A stretch of DNA of 64,000 bases from the NCBI GenBank assembly GCA_031581145.1, contig JAVLBP010000002.1, positions 124,001 to 188,000 of the forward strand, written 5' to 3'. How positions within the stretch are numbered: the stretch's first letter is position 1; each line of letters starts with the position of its first letter. The position numbers and the translations under genes are program-made. Of the stretch, positions 34,413 to 45,100 are shown piece by piece. Below the pieces are notes generated by a model. That model worked only from the letters and a program-made list of their open reading frames with translations. It had not been told where the DNA came from and searched no databases. The DNA comes from UBA8296 sp031581145. Lineage in GTDB: Bacteria; Bacteroidota; Rhodothermia; Balneolales; Balneolaceae.

Positions 34413-36911
34413 TTGCACCTTCCTGCTGTTCGAACACTCTTTTTTTATGGATGTGGATTAGCCGCCGTTTTTGGGCTAGAAGAGGTGGATCTACCCATTT
34501 CTTGGTGGCCCTCCCTCCCATGGATGCTCCTCTGCTGGGGAGTGGTGGGTGTAGTTTCATTGACTCCCTTAGTCCATCCTAGGATTCGGACCGTTTGTGT
34601 TTTGTCTTTTGTGTTGATCTCAGGGGTGTTGTGCGCTGCCTCTCAACAAGCCATACAACGCGGTGAGCAAGAGCGCTTTCATATCATTGACGTAGTTGAT
34701 GAGGCTACCTTTGACATTACTGGAACAGTTGAGCGCGTGGAGAGACGCGAAGAGGCTCAAGAGGTGCAATGGATCCTTTGGGTTCAGGTAAACGCGGTGG
34801 ATTCGGTCCGTTTCGTTCGTCCAGTTCGGGCAAGAATTAGCCATTACCAAGCAATGGGTCAAGCCATAGGCAAAGCAACAGAATCATGCCGTGAGGACCC
34901 TCAACATTGCTTTGAGGCTCAGCAGGGGGACACGATAGACTGGCGTATCAACGTACGCAAACGTCATTCTCCTCGAGTTCCTGGGGTTTTTCATTATCCA
35001 ACATGGCTCAAAAAAGAAGGCGTCCTGCTAAGTGGCACGCTCATGGACTGGGCTCCCGAGACACATTCATCCCAAAGCAAGGCCACTTTGGCTGATGGTA
35101 AACCCTTGGCATCAAACATGCTATCGAATGTACGAACAACCATTCGTCACTCTATTGATCAACGCTTTAGTAAGCAAGCCAGTAATTTTGTTTATGCATT
35201 TGTTTTAGGTGATCGTAGTCAGATTGATCAAGATCAAAAACAAGCATTCTCCAATTCGGGGCTATCTCATATCATGGCGGTGTCTGGTCTCCATGTTGGG
35301 CTCCTAGTTGCGCCGTTTTGGGTCTTTTTTCCTCTTGTGGCTCCAAAAAAACACCTTGCGACCACACTTTGGATCGTTCTGTTGATAGTTCTTTTGGGCT
35401 ATTGTGCTTTGACGGGTTGGAGCGTCTCCGTTCAACGAGCGAGTATTATGACGTTGACTATGGCTACCACCCGTTGTTTTATGATGCAACGAATCGGGGT
35501 CCAAACGTTGGCGATTGCGGCACAGCTTTTACTCCTCATAAATCCTCAAGAAGTCTTTGAGGCTGGCTTTCAACTCTCCTTTGGAGCTGTTTTTGGTCTC
35601 TTGACATGGATGCAAGCTATCCAACAAGGAGTTTATAGGACAATCCCAACGCGACCTCTGCGCTGGGTCATTCAGTTGATGAGTGTATCTGTGATCGCCC
35701 AGCTCGTGAATTTTCCCATCTTGGCCTCATGGTTTGGCGCAGTTTCGTGGATATCGCCTATTGCGAACCTTGCCGTTATTCCCTTCTTGGGCATTGCCAT
35801 GCCGGCCACACTCTTAACGCTTCTCACACCAGAGACGGTATTATCCTGGGTCCCTATCCATGAAGTTCTGACAGAGTTTTTTGAATACGTTTTGCGTGTA
35901 TCCAGCACATTTGGATCAACGTTATGGACGATATCGACGCCAAGCTGGCCTAGTTGGGCGATGGCTTGTTGGGCTTTGGGGGTAGCCACACTTCGTCCTC
36001 AAATATCACCACACACTCGATGGAGAGGTGTACTCGTTGTCTTCGTAATCCTTGCAGGGGTGGGAGTACAGCAAATTGTCCAAAAATCGCAACCGGCTTC
36101 ATTTAATCTGTGGATGCTGGATGTTGGACAGGGTGATGCCTTTGTCATGAAAACCCCATCTGATCACGTATATATTCTAGATGCGGGACTTGGTGGATGG
36201 GGCATGGATAGTGCGGAGCGTGTAATACTCCCTTTTTTAGAACATCAAGGGGTGCATCATATAGACGGACTCATATTAACGCACGCACATGCAGATCACA
36301 TTGGTGGCGCTAATACCCTCCTAAAAAGTATGAGTGTCGATACGGTCTACTTGGGGCGTGGATTTGAATCAGCATCCTCCATGATGGCCCAAAAGATTCA
36401 CAAGTTGACAGCTGATCCAAAACAAGCTGTTCGTGTCCTGGCCGCGGGAGAGAGCTTCAGGTTGGGGGCATGCTGCCCATCCATGGTGCTATCGCCCTTT
36501 GTTTTAACACTATCCAATGGTCCAGAGGATTCTCCAAGTCCATCATCCAGTATCAACAACCAATCCCTTGTGTTTAAAACCTATGTCGGTCGTCATTCCA
36601 TTTTGTGGACAGGAGATGCAGAAAAAGAGTCTGAGTTGATGCAACTCTCGTGGGCTGATGCCATGTTGCCGAGTACCATACTTAAAGTGGGTCATCATGG
36701 AAGCCGTACCAGCACCTCAGCGTCGTATCTTGAAAAGGTAGACCCCACTATAGCGTTGACATCGGTTGGACTTCAGAATCGATATCGATTACCCAATCAA
36801 GAAGTGGCCACCAGGCTCGATACTATGGGGGTGACACATCGAATGACACCTTTGCACGGTACAGTTCACCTACAGATAGAGGGACAAAAAATCCGTATAC
36901 TTTCAGACTAA
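34413..36911 (+). CDS. comEC: DNA uptake channel ComEC/Rec2
   Basis: An inner-membrane channel for DNA entry in natural transformation. It has an N-terminal OB-like region, a competence core with many membrane helices (GDRSQIDQDQKQAFSNSGLSH then MAVSGLHVGLLV), and a C-terminal metallo-beta-lactamase domain (MLDVGQGDAFVM; LTHAHADHIGG; LKVGHHGSRTS). At 832 aa it is full length. No ATG exists before residue 38, so I take the TTG at 34413 as the start; a nearby ATT at 34407 is less likely. Other competence genes are not in the window. Confidence 0.9.
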   Translation: MHLPAVRTLFFYGCGLAAVFGLEEVDLPISWWPSLPWMLLCWGVVGVVSLTPLVHPRIRTVCVLSFVLISGVLCAASQQAIQRGEQERFHIIDVVDEATFDITGTVERVERREEAQEVQWILWVQVNAVDSVRFVRPVRARISHYQAMGQAIGKATESCREDPQHCFEAQQGDTIDWRINVRKRHSPRVPGVFHYPTWLKKEGVLLSGTLMDWAPETHSSQSKATLADGKPLASNMLSNVRTTIRHSIDQRFSKQASNFVYAFVLGDRSQIDQDQKQAFSNSGLSHIMAVSGLHVGLLVAPFWVFFPLVAPKKHLATTLWIVLLIVLLGYCALTGWSVSVQRASIMTLTMATTRCFMMQRIGVQTLAIAAQLLLLINPQEVFEAGFQLSFGAVFGLLTWMQAIQQGVYRTIPTRPLRWVIQLMSVSVIAQLVNFPILASWFGAVSWISPIANLAVIPFLGIAMPATLLTLLTPETVLSWVPIHEVLTEFFEYVLRVSSTFGSTLWTISTPSWPSWAMACWALGVATLRPQISPHTRWRGVLVVFVILAGVGVQQIVQKSQPASFNLWMLDVGQGDAFVMKTPSDHVYILDAGLGGWGMDSAERVILPFLEHQGVHHIDGLILTHAHADHIGGANTLLKSMSVDTVYLGRGFESASSMMAQKIHKLTADPKQAVRVLAAGESFRLGACCPSMVLSPFVLTLSNGPEDSPSPSSSINNQSLVFKTYVGRHSILWTGDAEKESELMQLSWADAMLPSTILKVGHHGSRTSTSASYLEKVDPTIALTSVGLQNRYRLPNQEVATRLDTMGVTHRMTPLHGTVHLQIEGQKIRILSD

Positions 36912-36920
36912 GTTAAATCT

Positions 36921-36965
36921 ACAGAAGCTCAATGAACAGAAGCTAATTCAAGACTAGCTAATACT
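36921..36965. repeat. Three 15-base tandem units upstream of xseB
   Basis: Units at 36921 (ACAGAAGCTCAATGA), 36936 (ACAGAAGCTAATTCA) and 36951 (AGACTAGCTAATACT) lie head to tail in the 73-base gap between comEC and xseB. Units 1 and 2 share the first nine bases; the third is more degenerate. Confidence 0.7.
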
Positions 36966-36984
36966 AAATAATGCCGAAATAACG

Positions 36985-37206
36985 ATGTCAAACGAGCTCC
37001 CATTCGAAGAAGCCCTCGCCAAGCTTGAGGATATTGTAAAAAAAATGGACGATCCCTCCGTGAGTCTGGAAGAGTCGATGAAACTATACAAGGAGGGTTT
37101 GGAGTTATCTACCTATTGCACAAAAACCTTGGACAAAGCAACCTTAGCCATTGAGCAAATTCAGCAAAAGGCTCAAGGGATGACAGACTCGTCTGAGTCA
37201 GCATAA
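36985..37206 (+). CDS. xseB: Exodeoxyribonuclease VII small subunit
   Basis: A 73-aa helical protein with FEEALAKLEDIVKKMDDPSVSLEESMKLYKEG, the XseB signature, ending in a charged tail. It forms exonuclease VII with XseA, which is not in this window. It is followed after 23 bases by dxs, an arrangement with xseB beside isoprenoid genes seen in many bacteria. Confidence 0.94.
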   Translation: MSNELPFEEALAKLEDIVKKMDDPSVSLEESMKLYKEGLELSTYCTKTLDKATLAIEQIQQKAQGMTDSSESA

Positions 37207-37229
37207 GATTAGTTGAAGAAACCCTTTTT

Positions 37230-39161
37230 ATGAGTCCTAAAAAGCCCTCAAACGAACCCATTGGCACGCTATTAGACAGTATTACGTTGCCTAAGGATTT
37301 GCGAAAGCTTGACCCTTCTCAGTTGGAAGCGGTGAGTGATGATTTGCGCAAGAAAATTATCGAGTTTGTTTCGGAATACGGTGGACACTTTGGCGCAAGC
37401 CTAGGTGTCGTGGAGCTCACGGTGGCGCTTCACTATGTGTTAAACACACCCAAAGATCAAATTGTATGGGATGTAGGGCACCAGGCGTATGGTCACAAAA
37501 TTCTGACGGGTCGTAAAGACCAGTTTCATAGCAATCGCAAATATCAAGGATTGTCTGGATTCCCGAAGCGCTCGGAAAGTGAGTATGATACCTTTGGCGT
37601 AGGTCATAGCAGCACGTCGATTTCGGCAGCGCTTGGCATGGCGACAGCTCGCGACCTATCGGGAAGTGATGAGCAAGTGGTTGCCGTGATTGGTGATGGC
37701 GCCCTTACCGGCGGAATGGCTTTCGAGGCGTTGAATCACGCTGGAGCCTCCAATAGCGACATGTTGGTGATTCTCAATGACAATAACATGTCCATTGACC
37801 CTAATGTGGGCGCTCTTAAAGAATACCTTGCCGAGATTACCACGAGCAAGACCTATAATAAGTTTCGAGACGAGCTCTACGAAGCATTGGGTCATTTCAA
37901 GAAGGCAGGAGAAGGGATGCGTAAATTTGCATCAAAGCTCGAGGGAGCCGTTGTGGCTGCAACTACCCCTGGAGCTTTATTTCGCTCCTTTGGCTTTCGT
38001 TATTATGGCCCCGTAGATGGCCATGATGTGGATGGATTACGCCGCCATCTCGAGGATCTAAAAGAGGTAAAAGGGCCTAAGCTTCTTCATATTGTAACGG
38101 TTAAAGGAAAGGGATTTGCCCCCGCAGAACGAGAACAAACCAAGTGGCATGCTTCAAGCTCCCCATTCGATAAAATTACGGGGAATGCGCTCAAAGCGAA
38201 GTCAAAAGGTGGCTCACCCAAGTTCCAAGATGTTTTTGGTGAAGCCATTGTCCAACTTGCCGAAAATGATGAGAGAATTGTAGGCATTACCCCTGCGATG
38301 CCAAGTGGTTCGTCACTTTTACCAATGATGGAGGCCTTCCCAGACCGTGCTTTTGATGTGGGCATTGCTGAGCAACATGCAGTGACCTTTGGTGCAGGAC
38401 TCGCGACCCAAGGGAAAAAAGCGTTTGTGGCCATTTACTCAACGTTTTTACAGCGCGGATATGACCAGCTGGTCCATGATGTAGCTATTCAAAAACTCCC
38501 TGTCGTGTTCTGTATAGATCGTGCAGGGCTCGTGGGCGCCGACGGACCAACCCATCACGGACTCTATGATCTTGCGTACTTACGAGCGATTCCAAATATG
38601 GTTGTTTCTGCGCCTCGATCTGAACAAGATCTTCGAGATATGATGTTCACGGCAAGCACATATGAAAAAGAAGCATGGGCGATACGTTATCCGCGGGGCA
38701 CAGGCCCTGGAGAGCCTATTAACGATGGATTCAATCCTATGGAGATAGGCAAAGGTGTCACCCTCAAAAAAGGAGAAGAAATTGCTGTGTTGACTCTCGG
38801 TCCAGTCGCATCGTATGCAGAAGAAGCACTTGAACGCGCTGAAGGTGTAGGCATTTACGCGACACACGTTGATATGCGGTTTGTCAAACCACTCGACACG
38901 GCATTGCTCGACGAAATTGCTAACACCCATCATACCGTTATTACCATCGAGGATGGCACAGTTGTGGGTGGATTTGGCTCAGCGGTGGCAGAATATTATG
39001 CCGACAAAGACCACCGCCCCATTGTGAAACGAATCGGTGTTGAAGATCGCATCGTTGAGCATGGCACCCAACGTGAGCTCCATGATGAACTCTCTATGGG
39101 ACCCGAGGGTATTTACGCTACACTCCTTGAATCTGCAAAGGAGACCATCAAGCTATCCTGA
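37230..39161 (+). CDS. dxs: 1-deoxy-D-xylulose-5-phosphate synthase
   Basis: First enzyme of the MEP isoprenoid pathway, thiamine-diphosphate dependent. WDVGHQAYGHKILTGR, the ThDP motif GDGALTGGMAFEALNHAG through LNDNNMSI, the pyrimidine-domain VGIAEQHAVTFGAGLA and FCIDRAGLVGADGPTHHG are intact. At 643 aa it has normal length. It probably shares a transcript with xseB. Confidence 0.97.
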   Translation: MSPKKPSNEPIGTLLDSITLPKDLRKLDPSQLEAVSDDLRKKIIEFVSEYGGHFGASLGVVELTVALHYVLNTPKDQIVWDVGHQAYGHKILTGRKDQFHSNRKYQGLSGFPKRSESEYDTFGVGHSSTSISAALGMATARDLSGSDEQVVAVIGDGALTGGMAFEALNHAGASNSDMLVILNDNNMSIDPNVGALKEYLAEITTSKTYNKFRDELYEALGHFKKAGEGMRKFASKLEGAVVAATTPGALFRSFGFRYYGPVDGHDVDGLRRHLEDLKEVKGPKLLHIVTVKGKGFAPAEREQTKWHASSSPFDKITGNALKAKSKGGSPKFQDVFGEAIVQLAENDERIVGITPAMPSGSSLLPMMEAFPDRAFDVGIAEQHAVTFGAGLATQGKKAFVAIYSTFLQRGYDQLVHDVAIQKLPVVFCIDRAGLVGADGPTHHGLYDLAYLRAIPNMVVSAPRSEQDLRDMMFTASTYEKEAWAIRYPRGTGPGEPINDGFNPMEIGKGVTLKKGEEIAVLTLGPVASYAEEALERAEGVGIYATHVDMRFVKPLDTALLDEIANTHHTVITIEDGTVVGGFGSAVAEYYADKDHRPIVKRIGVEDRIVEHGTQRELHDELSMGPEGIYATLLESAKETIKLS

Positions 39162-39239
39162 GGAGTTAGGTTTTGGTGTCGAGAGTCACATTACACCTCC
39201 TTTACATCGACAAAAAGAGCTGCGGGAACTAGTTGAATC

Positions 39240-40250
39240 GTGGATAAACCGACGCTATCTGATTTTGACTACCGCCTTCCAGAGGAGCTCATTGCACAAG
39301 AACCGTCGGACAAGCGGGATCATTCTAGGTTACTTGTCTATAACAGAGCGAATCAATCTATCCAGCATTCGCAATTTCACCATATAGGGAAGTACTTACC
39401 CTCCAATACCACGCTGGTGATGAATAATACAAAGGTAGATGAGTGCCGACTTCAGTGGGAGGGGGGTAAAAAGGAGGTCTTTATTGTCAGCTCCATGGTC
39501 GATAATCCGGTCACGGCGATGGTTCGCCCGGGTCGACAATTCAAAAAGGGCGCGCACCACCAACTATCCGAGACATGCCATTTAGACGTCGAAGAGGTGT
39601 TGGAAGATGGATTACGGCGATGCCGCTTGACCCCTGAGCCCACCGATCCAGCATGGCGACCCTTTTTTTACACCCCTTTTCCCCCTTACATCAAGCCGAA
39701 TGAAGAGCTTGCTGGTAGGTATCAAACGGTGTATTCGACCACGCCGGGCTCTAAAGCAGCACCCACAGCTGGATTACACTTTACCCCAGAGCTCCTCCAA
39801 GGACTGCGGGACCAAGGAATCCCACAAACAGAGGTGACCCTGAATGTTGGCCTAGGCACGTTTGCACCCGTCAAATCAGAGGAACTTTTATCCCACAAAA
39901 TGCACGAGGAGTTCTTTTCTGTAAGCCCAAACGCACTTGAGTCGATTTCGAATGCTAAACACATCACAGCAGTGGGCACCACTTCGTGCCGAACCCTTGA
40001 ATCATTGTCTGATGTAGATCTCCAGCCTCCTTATGAAACTGTGTCGCGCGAAACCGACATTTTTATCTATCCAGGGTATGCATGGAAACGTACAAATGCG
40101 TTGCTGACCAATTTTCACCTGCCCAAAAGTACCCTTTTGATGCTTTTGGCAGCACTGGTAGGTGTTGATGCATGGAGGCGGATTTATGACGAAGCGATCC
40201 GTGAAGGGTACAGGTTCTACTCTTTTGGAGATGCGATGCTTGTTCTCTAA
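39240..40250 (+). CDS. queA: S-adenosylmethionine:tRNA ribosyltransferase-isomerase QueA
   Basis: Transfers the ribosyl of SAM to preQ1 on tRNA in queuosine synthesis. FDYRLPEELIAQEPSDKRDHSRLLV, TAGLHFTPELL, VTLNVGLGTFAPV and LLTNFHLPKSTLLML are QueA signatures. It begins with GTG at 39240; 336 aa is normal. No preQ1 riboswitch or other que gene is adjacent. Confidence 0.95.
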   Translation: MDKPTLSDFDYRLPEELIAQEPSDKRDHSRLLVYNRANQSIQHSQFHHIGKYLPSNTTLVMNNTKVDECRLQWEGGKKEVFIVSSMVDNPVTAMVRPGRQFKKGAHHQLSETCHLDVEEVLEDGLRRCRLTPEPTDPAWRPFFYTPFPPYIKPNEELAGRYQTVYSTTPGSKAAPTAGLHFTPELLQGLRDQGIPQTEVTLNVGLGTFAPVKSEELLSHKMHEEFFSVSPNALESISNAKHITAVGTTSCRTLESLSDVDLQPPYETVSRETDIFIYPGYAWKRTNALLTNFHLPKSTLLMLLAALVGVDAWRRIYDEAIREGYRFYSFGDAMLVL

Positions 40251-40260
40251 CTCTCTTTTG

Positions 40261-40334
40261 AAGACCCCAATGATCAAGACTCCCCCGATGGAGAATCCAC
40301 TGATGAAGACTCCCCTGACGGAGATCCACTTGTC
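40261..40334. repeat. 15-base tandem array after queA
   Basis: Consecutive units at 40261 (AAGACCCCAATGATC), 40276 (AAGACTCCCCCGATG), 40291 (GAGAATCCACTGATG), 40306 (AAGACTCCCCTGACG) and 40321 (GAGATCCACTTGTC). Alternate units are closest, so a 30-base block has also been copied. The array covers the 3' end of the small minus-strand gene, encoding its Ser/Pro/Gly tail. Confidence 0.82.
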
Positions 40335-40543
40335 TCGTTGTTATCAGTAGATTCACGATGTGTTTTGAACGCCTGTGTAATCTTGGTGTTCATATGGCGA
40401 CGGTAGTACGTAAGCTCGTATTCGCTGGCGGTAAAGGTAGATACAGTGTCCCCCTCTTGACATCGCACCTCGTATCTCCCTTCGGACTCTGTTGGGGTAA
40501 TGGTGACAGAGACTGGGCCGAGCTTGTAACTTGTTTGTTCCAT
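40274..40543 (-). CDS. Small protein with repeat-encoded C-terminal tail, unknown
   Basis: From the ATG at 40543 the protein is 89 aa (MEQTSYKLGPVSVTITPTES at the start); the frame is open to 40636, but the shorter start looks more natural. The first 60 residues look like a small beta-rich fold (GRYEVRCQEGDTVSTFTASEYEL) followed by YYRRHMNTKITQAFK. The tail is SGSPSGESSSVDSPSGES, made by the 15-base repeats. I recognise no family. It converges on queA and is divergent from the alkaline phosphatase gene. Confidence 0.55.
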   Translation of the reverse strand: MEQTSYKLGPVSVTITPTESEGRYEVRCQEGDTVSTFTASEYELTYYRRHMNTKITQAFKTHRESTDNNETSGSPSGESSSVDSPSGES

Positions 40544-40675
40544 ATCAAAACAATTCCTTAATACCTTTTTCCATAAATCTCCGTTTTTTAATGAATGGAG
40601 AACTTTCAGACGCTTCTGCGAAGCCTTTAGCGTCACAACAAGAATCTAACGTAACCAATTCAACACCTCGTTTCC

Positions 40676-42109
40676 ATGATTACTAGAAAAGATTTTCTCA
40701 AGACTGGCGCCCTTTCTGCACTTACCATCCCAGCCATGGGGCTACCTCGGTCTACTCAAGCTGCGCCTAAAACGCCCTCCTACGAAGGAGATGCCAAGAA
40801 TGTCATCTTTATCGTCGTTGATGGCATGAGTCACGGGACCTTAGCACTTGGTGATCTAGTCAAGTCGCGCCAGTATGGAGAACATCTGCATTGGACACAA
40901 CTTTACAATCAAACCGAGCGGCCTTACCACCGTGGGTTCATGGATATGGCTTCTGCGAACTCCATTGTCACTGATTCCGCCGCCGCCGCATCCTCGTGGG
41001 GTTCGGGTCAACGGATTGATAATGGGGGCATTAACTGGTCTACGGAGGGGAAGTCGCTACGCCCGATTCACCACATTTTCCGCGATGCGGGTAAAAAAAC
41101 TGGCCTAGTCACCACAACCCGTATGACACATGCTACCCCGGCATCGTTTGCCTCATCTGTGCCCAGCCGCAATTTTGAGGATCAAATTGCAGAACAATAC
41201 CTCGAGGCTAAAGTTGATGTCCTGATGGGGGGTGGTCATCGCCATTTTGCATCAGATAAACGTGATGATGGAAAAGATCTATATGGTCAATATCGCCAAG
41301 CAGGCTATAGTGTGGCTCGTAACAAAGCAGAGATGAACGCAGCGCCACTAGACCAACCGATTCTAGGGATATATGGAGATAGTCATCTTCCCTACACCAC
41401 AGACCACAAAACAGACAAAGATCTTGCCAATAATGTACCCACATTGGCCGATATGACAGCCTCAGCGCTTGAGCGCCTTGATAGCCACCCCGATGGGTTT
41501 ATCCTCCAAATCGAGGGAGGTCGAGTTGACCACGCAGCTCATGGTAATGATGTCTCGGGATTGATTTATGATATGATCGCCTTTGATGACGCTGTGGGCG
41601 AAGTTCTTGCCTTTACTGAAAATCGCGATGACACGTTGGTCATTATCACTACAGATCACGGGAACGCAAATCCTGGGCTAAATGGTGCAGGACCAGGTTA
41701 TAGCAATGCGCCATTGATGCTTGATCAACTACAAAACTTTCGCCATACCAACGAGTGGGTGTTTAGCAACATGCCAGAAGACCCATCGGCAAGCCAAGTC
41801 CGAGAACTTTTGACAGAGGCTACACAACTCGACCTTGCGCAGATGGATGTTGACATGGTGATGAAGGCGATGAAAGGGGAGCTTGCTACGCCATATCGTG
41901 CAGAGCGTACAGCTTCGTCTGTCTTGGGTAAAGTGCTTGCAAATTATGTCAGCGTCAACTTTATAGGCGATGTCCACACGGGTGATTATGTTGAGCTGAC
42001 GGTGCTGGGTCCAGGCATGGATCGTATGGATAGCTTCACGCGCAATACAGAGCTATTTGACCTGATGGTGGACATGGCAGGTGTGCGCGCCGTGGCAAAG
42101 TCGGCGTAA
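40676..42109 (+). CDS. Alkaline phosphatase, exported
   Basis: PhoA-family metalloenzyme that releases phosphate from organic esters. Metal ligand Asp49 lies in VDGMSHG, nucleophile Ser101 in VTDSAAAAS, and further ligands in EGGRVDHAAHGND and TTDHGNANPG. The N terminus TRKDFLKTGALSAL resembles a twin-arginine signal but with Arg-Lys in place of Arg-Arg, ending near STQAAP. At 477 aa it has normal length. It is divergent from the small gene at 40274-40543 and converges on the tricorn-like gene 39 bases away. Confidence 0.92.
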   Translation: MITRKDFLKTGALSALTIPAMGLPRSTQAAPKTPSYEGDAKNVIFIVVDGMSHGTLALGDLVKSRQYGEHLHWTQLYNQTERPYHRGFMDMASANSIVTDSAAAASSWGSGQRIDNGGINWSTEGKSLRPIHHIFRDAGKKTGLVTTTRMTHATPASFASSVPSRNFEDQIAEQYLEAKVDVLMGGGHRHFASDKRDDGKDLYGQYRQAGYSVARNKAEMNAAPLDQPILGIYGDSHLPYTTDHKTDKDLANNVPTLADMTASALERLDSHPDGFILQIEGGRVDHAAHGNDVSGLIYDMIAFDDAVGEVLAFTENRDDTLVIITTDHGNANPGLNGAGPGYSNAPLMLDQLQNFRHTNEWVFSNMPEDPSASQVRELLTEATQLDLAQMDVDMVMKAMKGELATPYRAERTASSVLGKVLANYVSVNFIGDVHTGDYVELTVLGPGMDRMDSFTRNTELFDLMVDMAGVRAVAKSA

Positions 42110-42148
42110 TGTCGAAAATGGGCCGTAAGTCGTGACGCTAAATGGACG

Positions 42149-45100
42149 TTACTCAACTGCGACTTCCTCCAGCAAAACATCGACAGCCTTCTTGAGCTGA
42201 GGATCTGTTCCTTTTGCCTTGCTGTCGGGCTCGTTTTCGATTTCTACATCCGGGACCGCAGGGCCATTCTCCATGTTCATATCCGAACCTTTCACGTACC
42301 ACCCTCGGAATGGCATTCGGACATAGGATCCATCAATCAACCCTTGCCCCCCTGTAGAGATTACAGCACCAAACGTTGGCATCCCTACCAGTGTCCCATG
42401 CCCTAATGTTTTGAATGCATGGGAGAAAATCTCGGCATTTGAATAGCTACTTTGATTTGCAATCGCAACAGAGGGCTTTGTCCACCAACTTAGTGGGAGT
42501 CTTTCACCATAGGGATAGGTATGTTCAAAGGACGTGTGGTTTTGCTCCAAATTATCCGTAGCGCCACGCGGCACGGTGTATGCATGTTGACGAACATTCA
42601 GCACGGTCATTAACATATCAGTGGTCCAACCACCTCCATTCCAGCGTACATCAATAACAATACCCTCTTTTCCGTGGCCTTGTGCCATGAGTTCACGCTC
42701 AAAACGTTCAAAACTTGGCCAGTTCATTCCCTCGACATGAATATACCCTAGTCTATCATTAGAATATTCTTTGACTAGTTCTTTTCGGGAATCGACCCAC
42801 TCTTCGTAGAGCAAGTCTCTTAAGCTATTGGTAGGTCGAATGACCACTTCTCGCGAGTCTCCATCCTCATCAACGACCGTTAAGAGAACCTGCTCTGAAA
42901 CATCATTTGCAAGTTGTGAGAAGAAATTTGTTGACGGCTTCATTTCATGCCCTTCAACATGGGTAATAATATCCCCGACAGTTAGTTTGCTTTGGGCTTT
43001 ATCCGCAGGGCTGTTGGGCACAACATGACTCACCCGAACCCCTTGGGAAACAGGCTCCACAGCAACACCTAACAATCCAGTTCTATCCTCTTGTGTCTCT
43101 TCAGGCCGGCTTCCTCTGAGCCCCATATGGCTGGCGTTGAGCTGTCCCAACATCCAGTTGAATACATAGCGGAAGTCCTGGATTGTTGACCCTGCCAACG
43201 CCCATGGCTTATAGGTATCTTTGAGAGCGGTCCAGTCTTTTCCATGAAACTGAGGATCGTAGAATCCTTTGCTAAGCGCTCGCCATGCTTCCTCAAAGAT
43301 CTGTTCCCGTTCGAGGGTGTGATCCACGGTCATGCGGGCAGCAAACGGGAGGGATGTCATCGAGCCACTTTCAGGATCAATTTGCTTTAAAGCACCTCTA
43401 CTTACACTAAACAAGGATTCTCCATTAGGTCCTAAGGTTATTCGACCTGGATTCTGTCCACCTTTGGTGATTTGTTTCATGTCATCACGATCAAACTGAA
43501 TGCTAAATAAGTCTGATCTACGATCCGCTGGTGAACTTGCTGTGAAGAAAAACGTCTCCCCATCGTTGGAAATCACAAGATTCCCTTCGTTTCCAGGCAT
43601 GGAGGTCACTTGCCACAACCGCTCATGAATATCGTTAAAGTCGATTTGTATCTGCTCTGATAGATCATCATCACTTTCGCTTGCGGTGTCAAAGTAAAAC
43701 CCATCTTCACGATCTTCTTCGGATTTTAGCCATTCATCTTCCTGGAGCCAGGCAAACCAGAGGTCATAATCCCCATTATTACGATCACTGAGGAATCCAA
43801 GTTTTGAGCCATCCGCGCTCCAAAATGGACTCACATCGCCACGAGGATGCATGGATACATTCACAGGCTCCATTTCATTCTTTACATCGTGAATGTAGAC
43901 TTCACTGTTGAAGTTCAAATCATCTAAGGCATAAGCAATCCATTGATTGTCTGGGCTCCATGTGACGCCGCCAGGGGTAGACCAACCATCCAAGAGTGCT
44001 AGCTCATTTGACAAGCCACGGTTTTCATCAATATCTGCTACTATCAGCCCTCCACGATCTCTTCGAAAAGCAATTTTCTCTCCGTTTGGTGAGACCAATG
44101 GGTTCGTTTCATCCTCAGGGGTGGAAGTGAGTCGAGTGGTTGCAAATTTGAGAGTTTTAAACAGATCGGTTTTCGCCGCATCATCTGAGGTGACCATGTA
44201 GAGATCATATTGTCCATCGCGGTCAGAGGAGAAGACAAGCGTTGAATCATTCACCCATGTTGGCGATTGATCTCTGTAAGAGTGTTTAGAGACATTCACA
44301 GCACGTCGAATATCCTCGTCGTTGGCTTTGATAAAGATCTCCCCACGAATGGTCATGGCTGTATACTCACCATTTGGAGATACGGCATATTGATCGATAT
44401 CGCCTGTAAAGGTCATGGACTCGAGCGGGTCAAGTCGATAATCTGATGAGAGTTGGATGTCTAAAATGGAGGGTTCTTCCATAGATGACGTCATCGTGTA
44501 GAGATTGGCTTTTCTTTCCAATACAAGATGCCCTTCCTCTGAGATATCAAAATGTCTCACCCCATGAGTTTCAAATTGCGTTATGGGCTCCATGTCGCCT
44601 ATGAGCGCGCCTTCGTTATCAATAGACTGCATCACAACATTATAACGACCCGTTTCAGCACTGATAAAGACCAACGTGTTGTCATCCTTCCACTTTGGCA
44701 AATAGTCGTTTCTTGAGTTTTGAGTCACCTCTGTGTAGATCCCTGTTTCAGTATCATAGAGCCAAACATCAAGATCGGCGGGCCCATCATACTCCTCCCG
44801 TTCGATGCGGCATGAACCCCTAACAAATGCGATAAAACGACCATTGGGTGACATGGTTGGGTGGTCACCAAGAGCATCCAGTAGACGAGAAGGAGTGCCT
44901 CCTGTGGCGGAGACATGCTGAAGCTCTATATCCCATTCTACCTGATTAAAGGTTCGATTGCTCGCAAAAAGCAGCGTGTTTTGCGATGTCCAGTCAAAAA
45001 GGTCATCACTCCCAGAGTAATAGGTAATACGCTCTGAAACGCCACCATCTGAGGGAATGGTAAAGATATCATAGTTGCCAAATCGGCTCCCTTTAAAGGC

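Noticed and set aside
40040..40055. Third parS-like site in queA (TGTGTCGCGCGAAACC)
   Set aside because: Four of 16 bases differ from the consensus and the palindrome is broken; similarity follows from a VSRET-like peptide in that reading frame.
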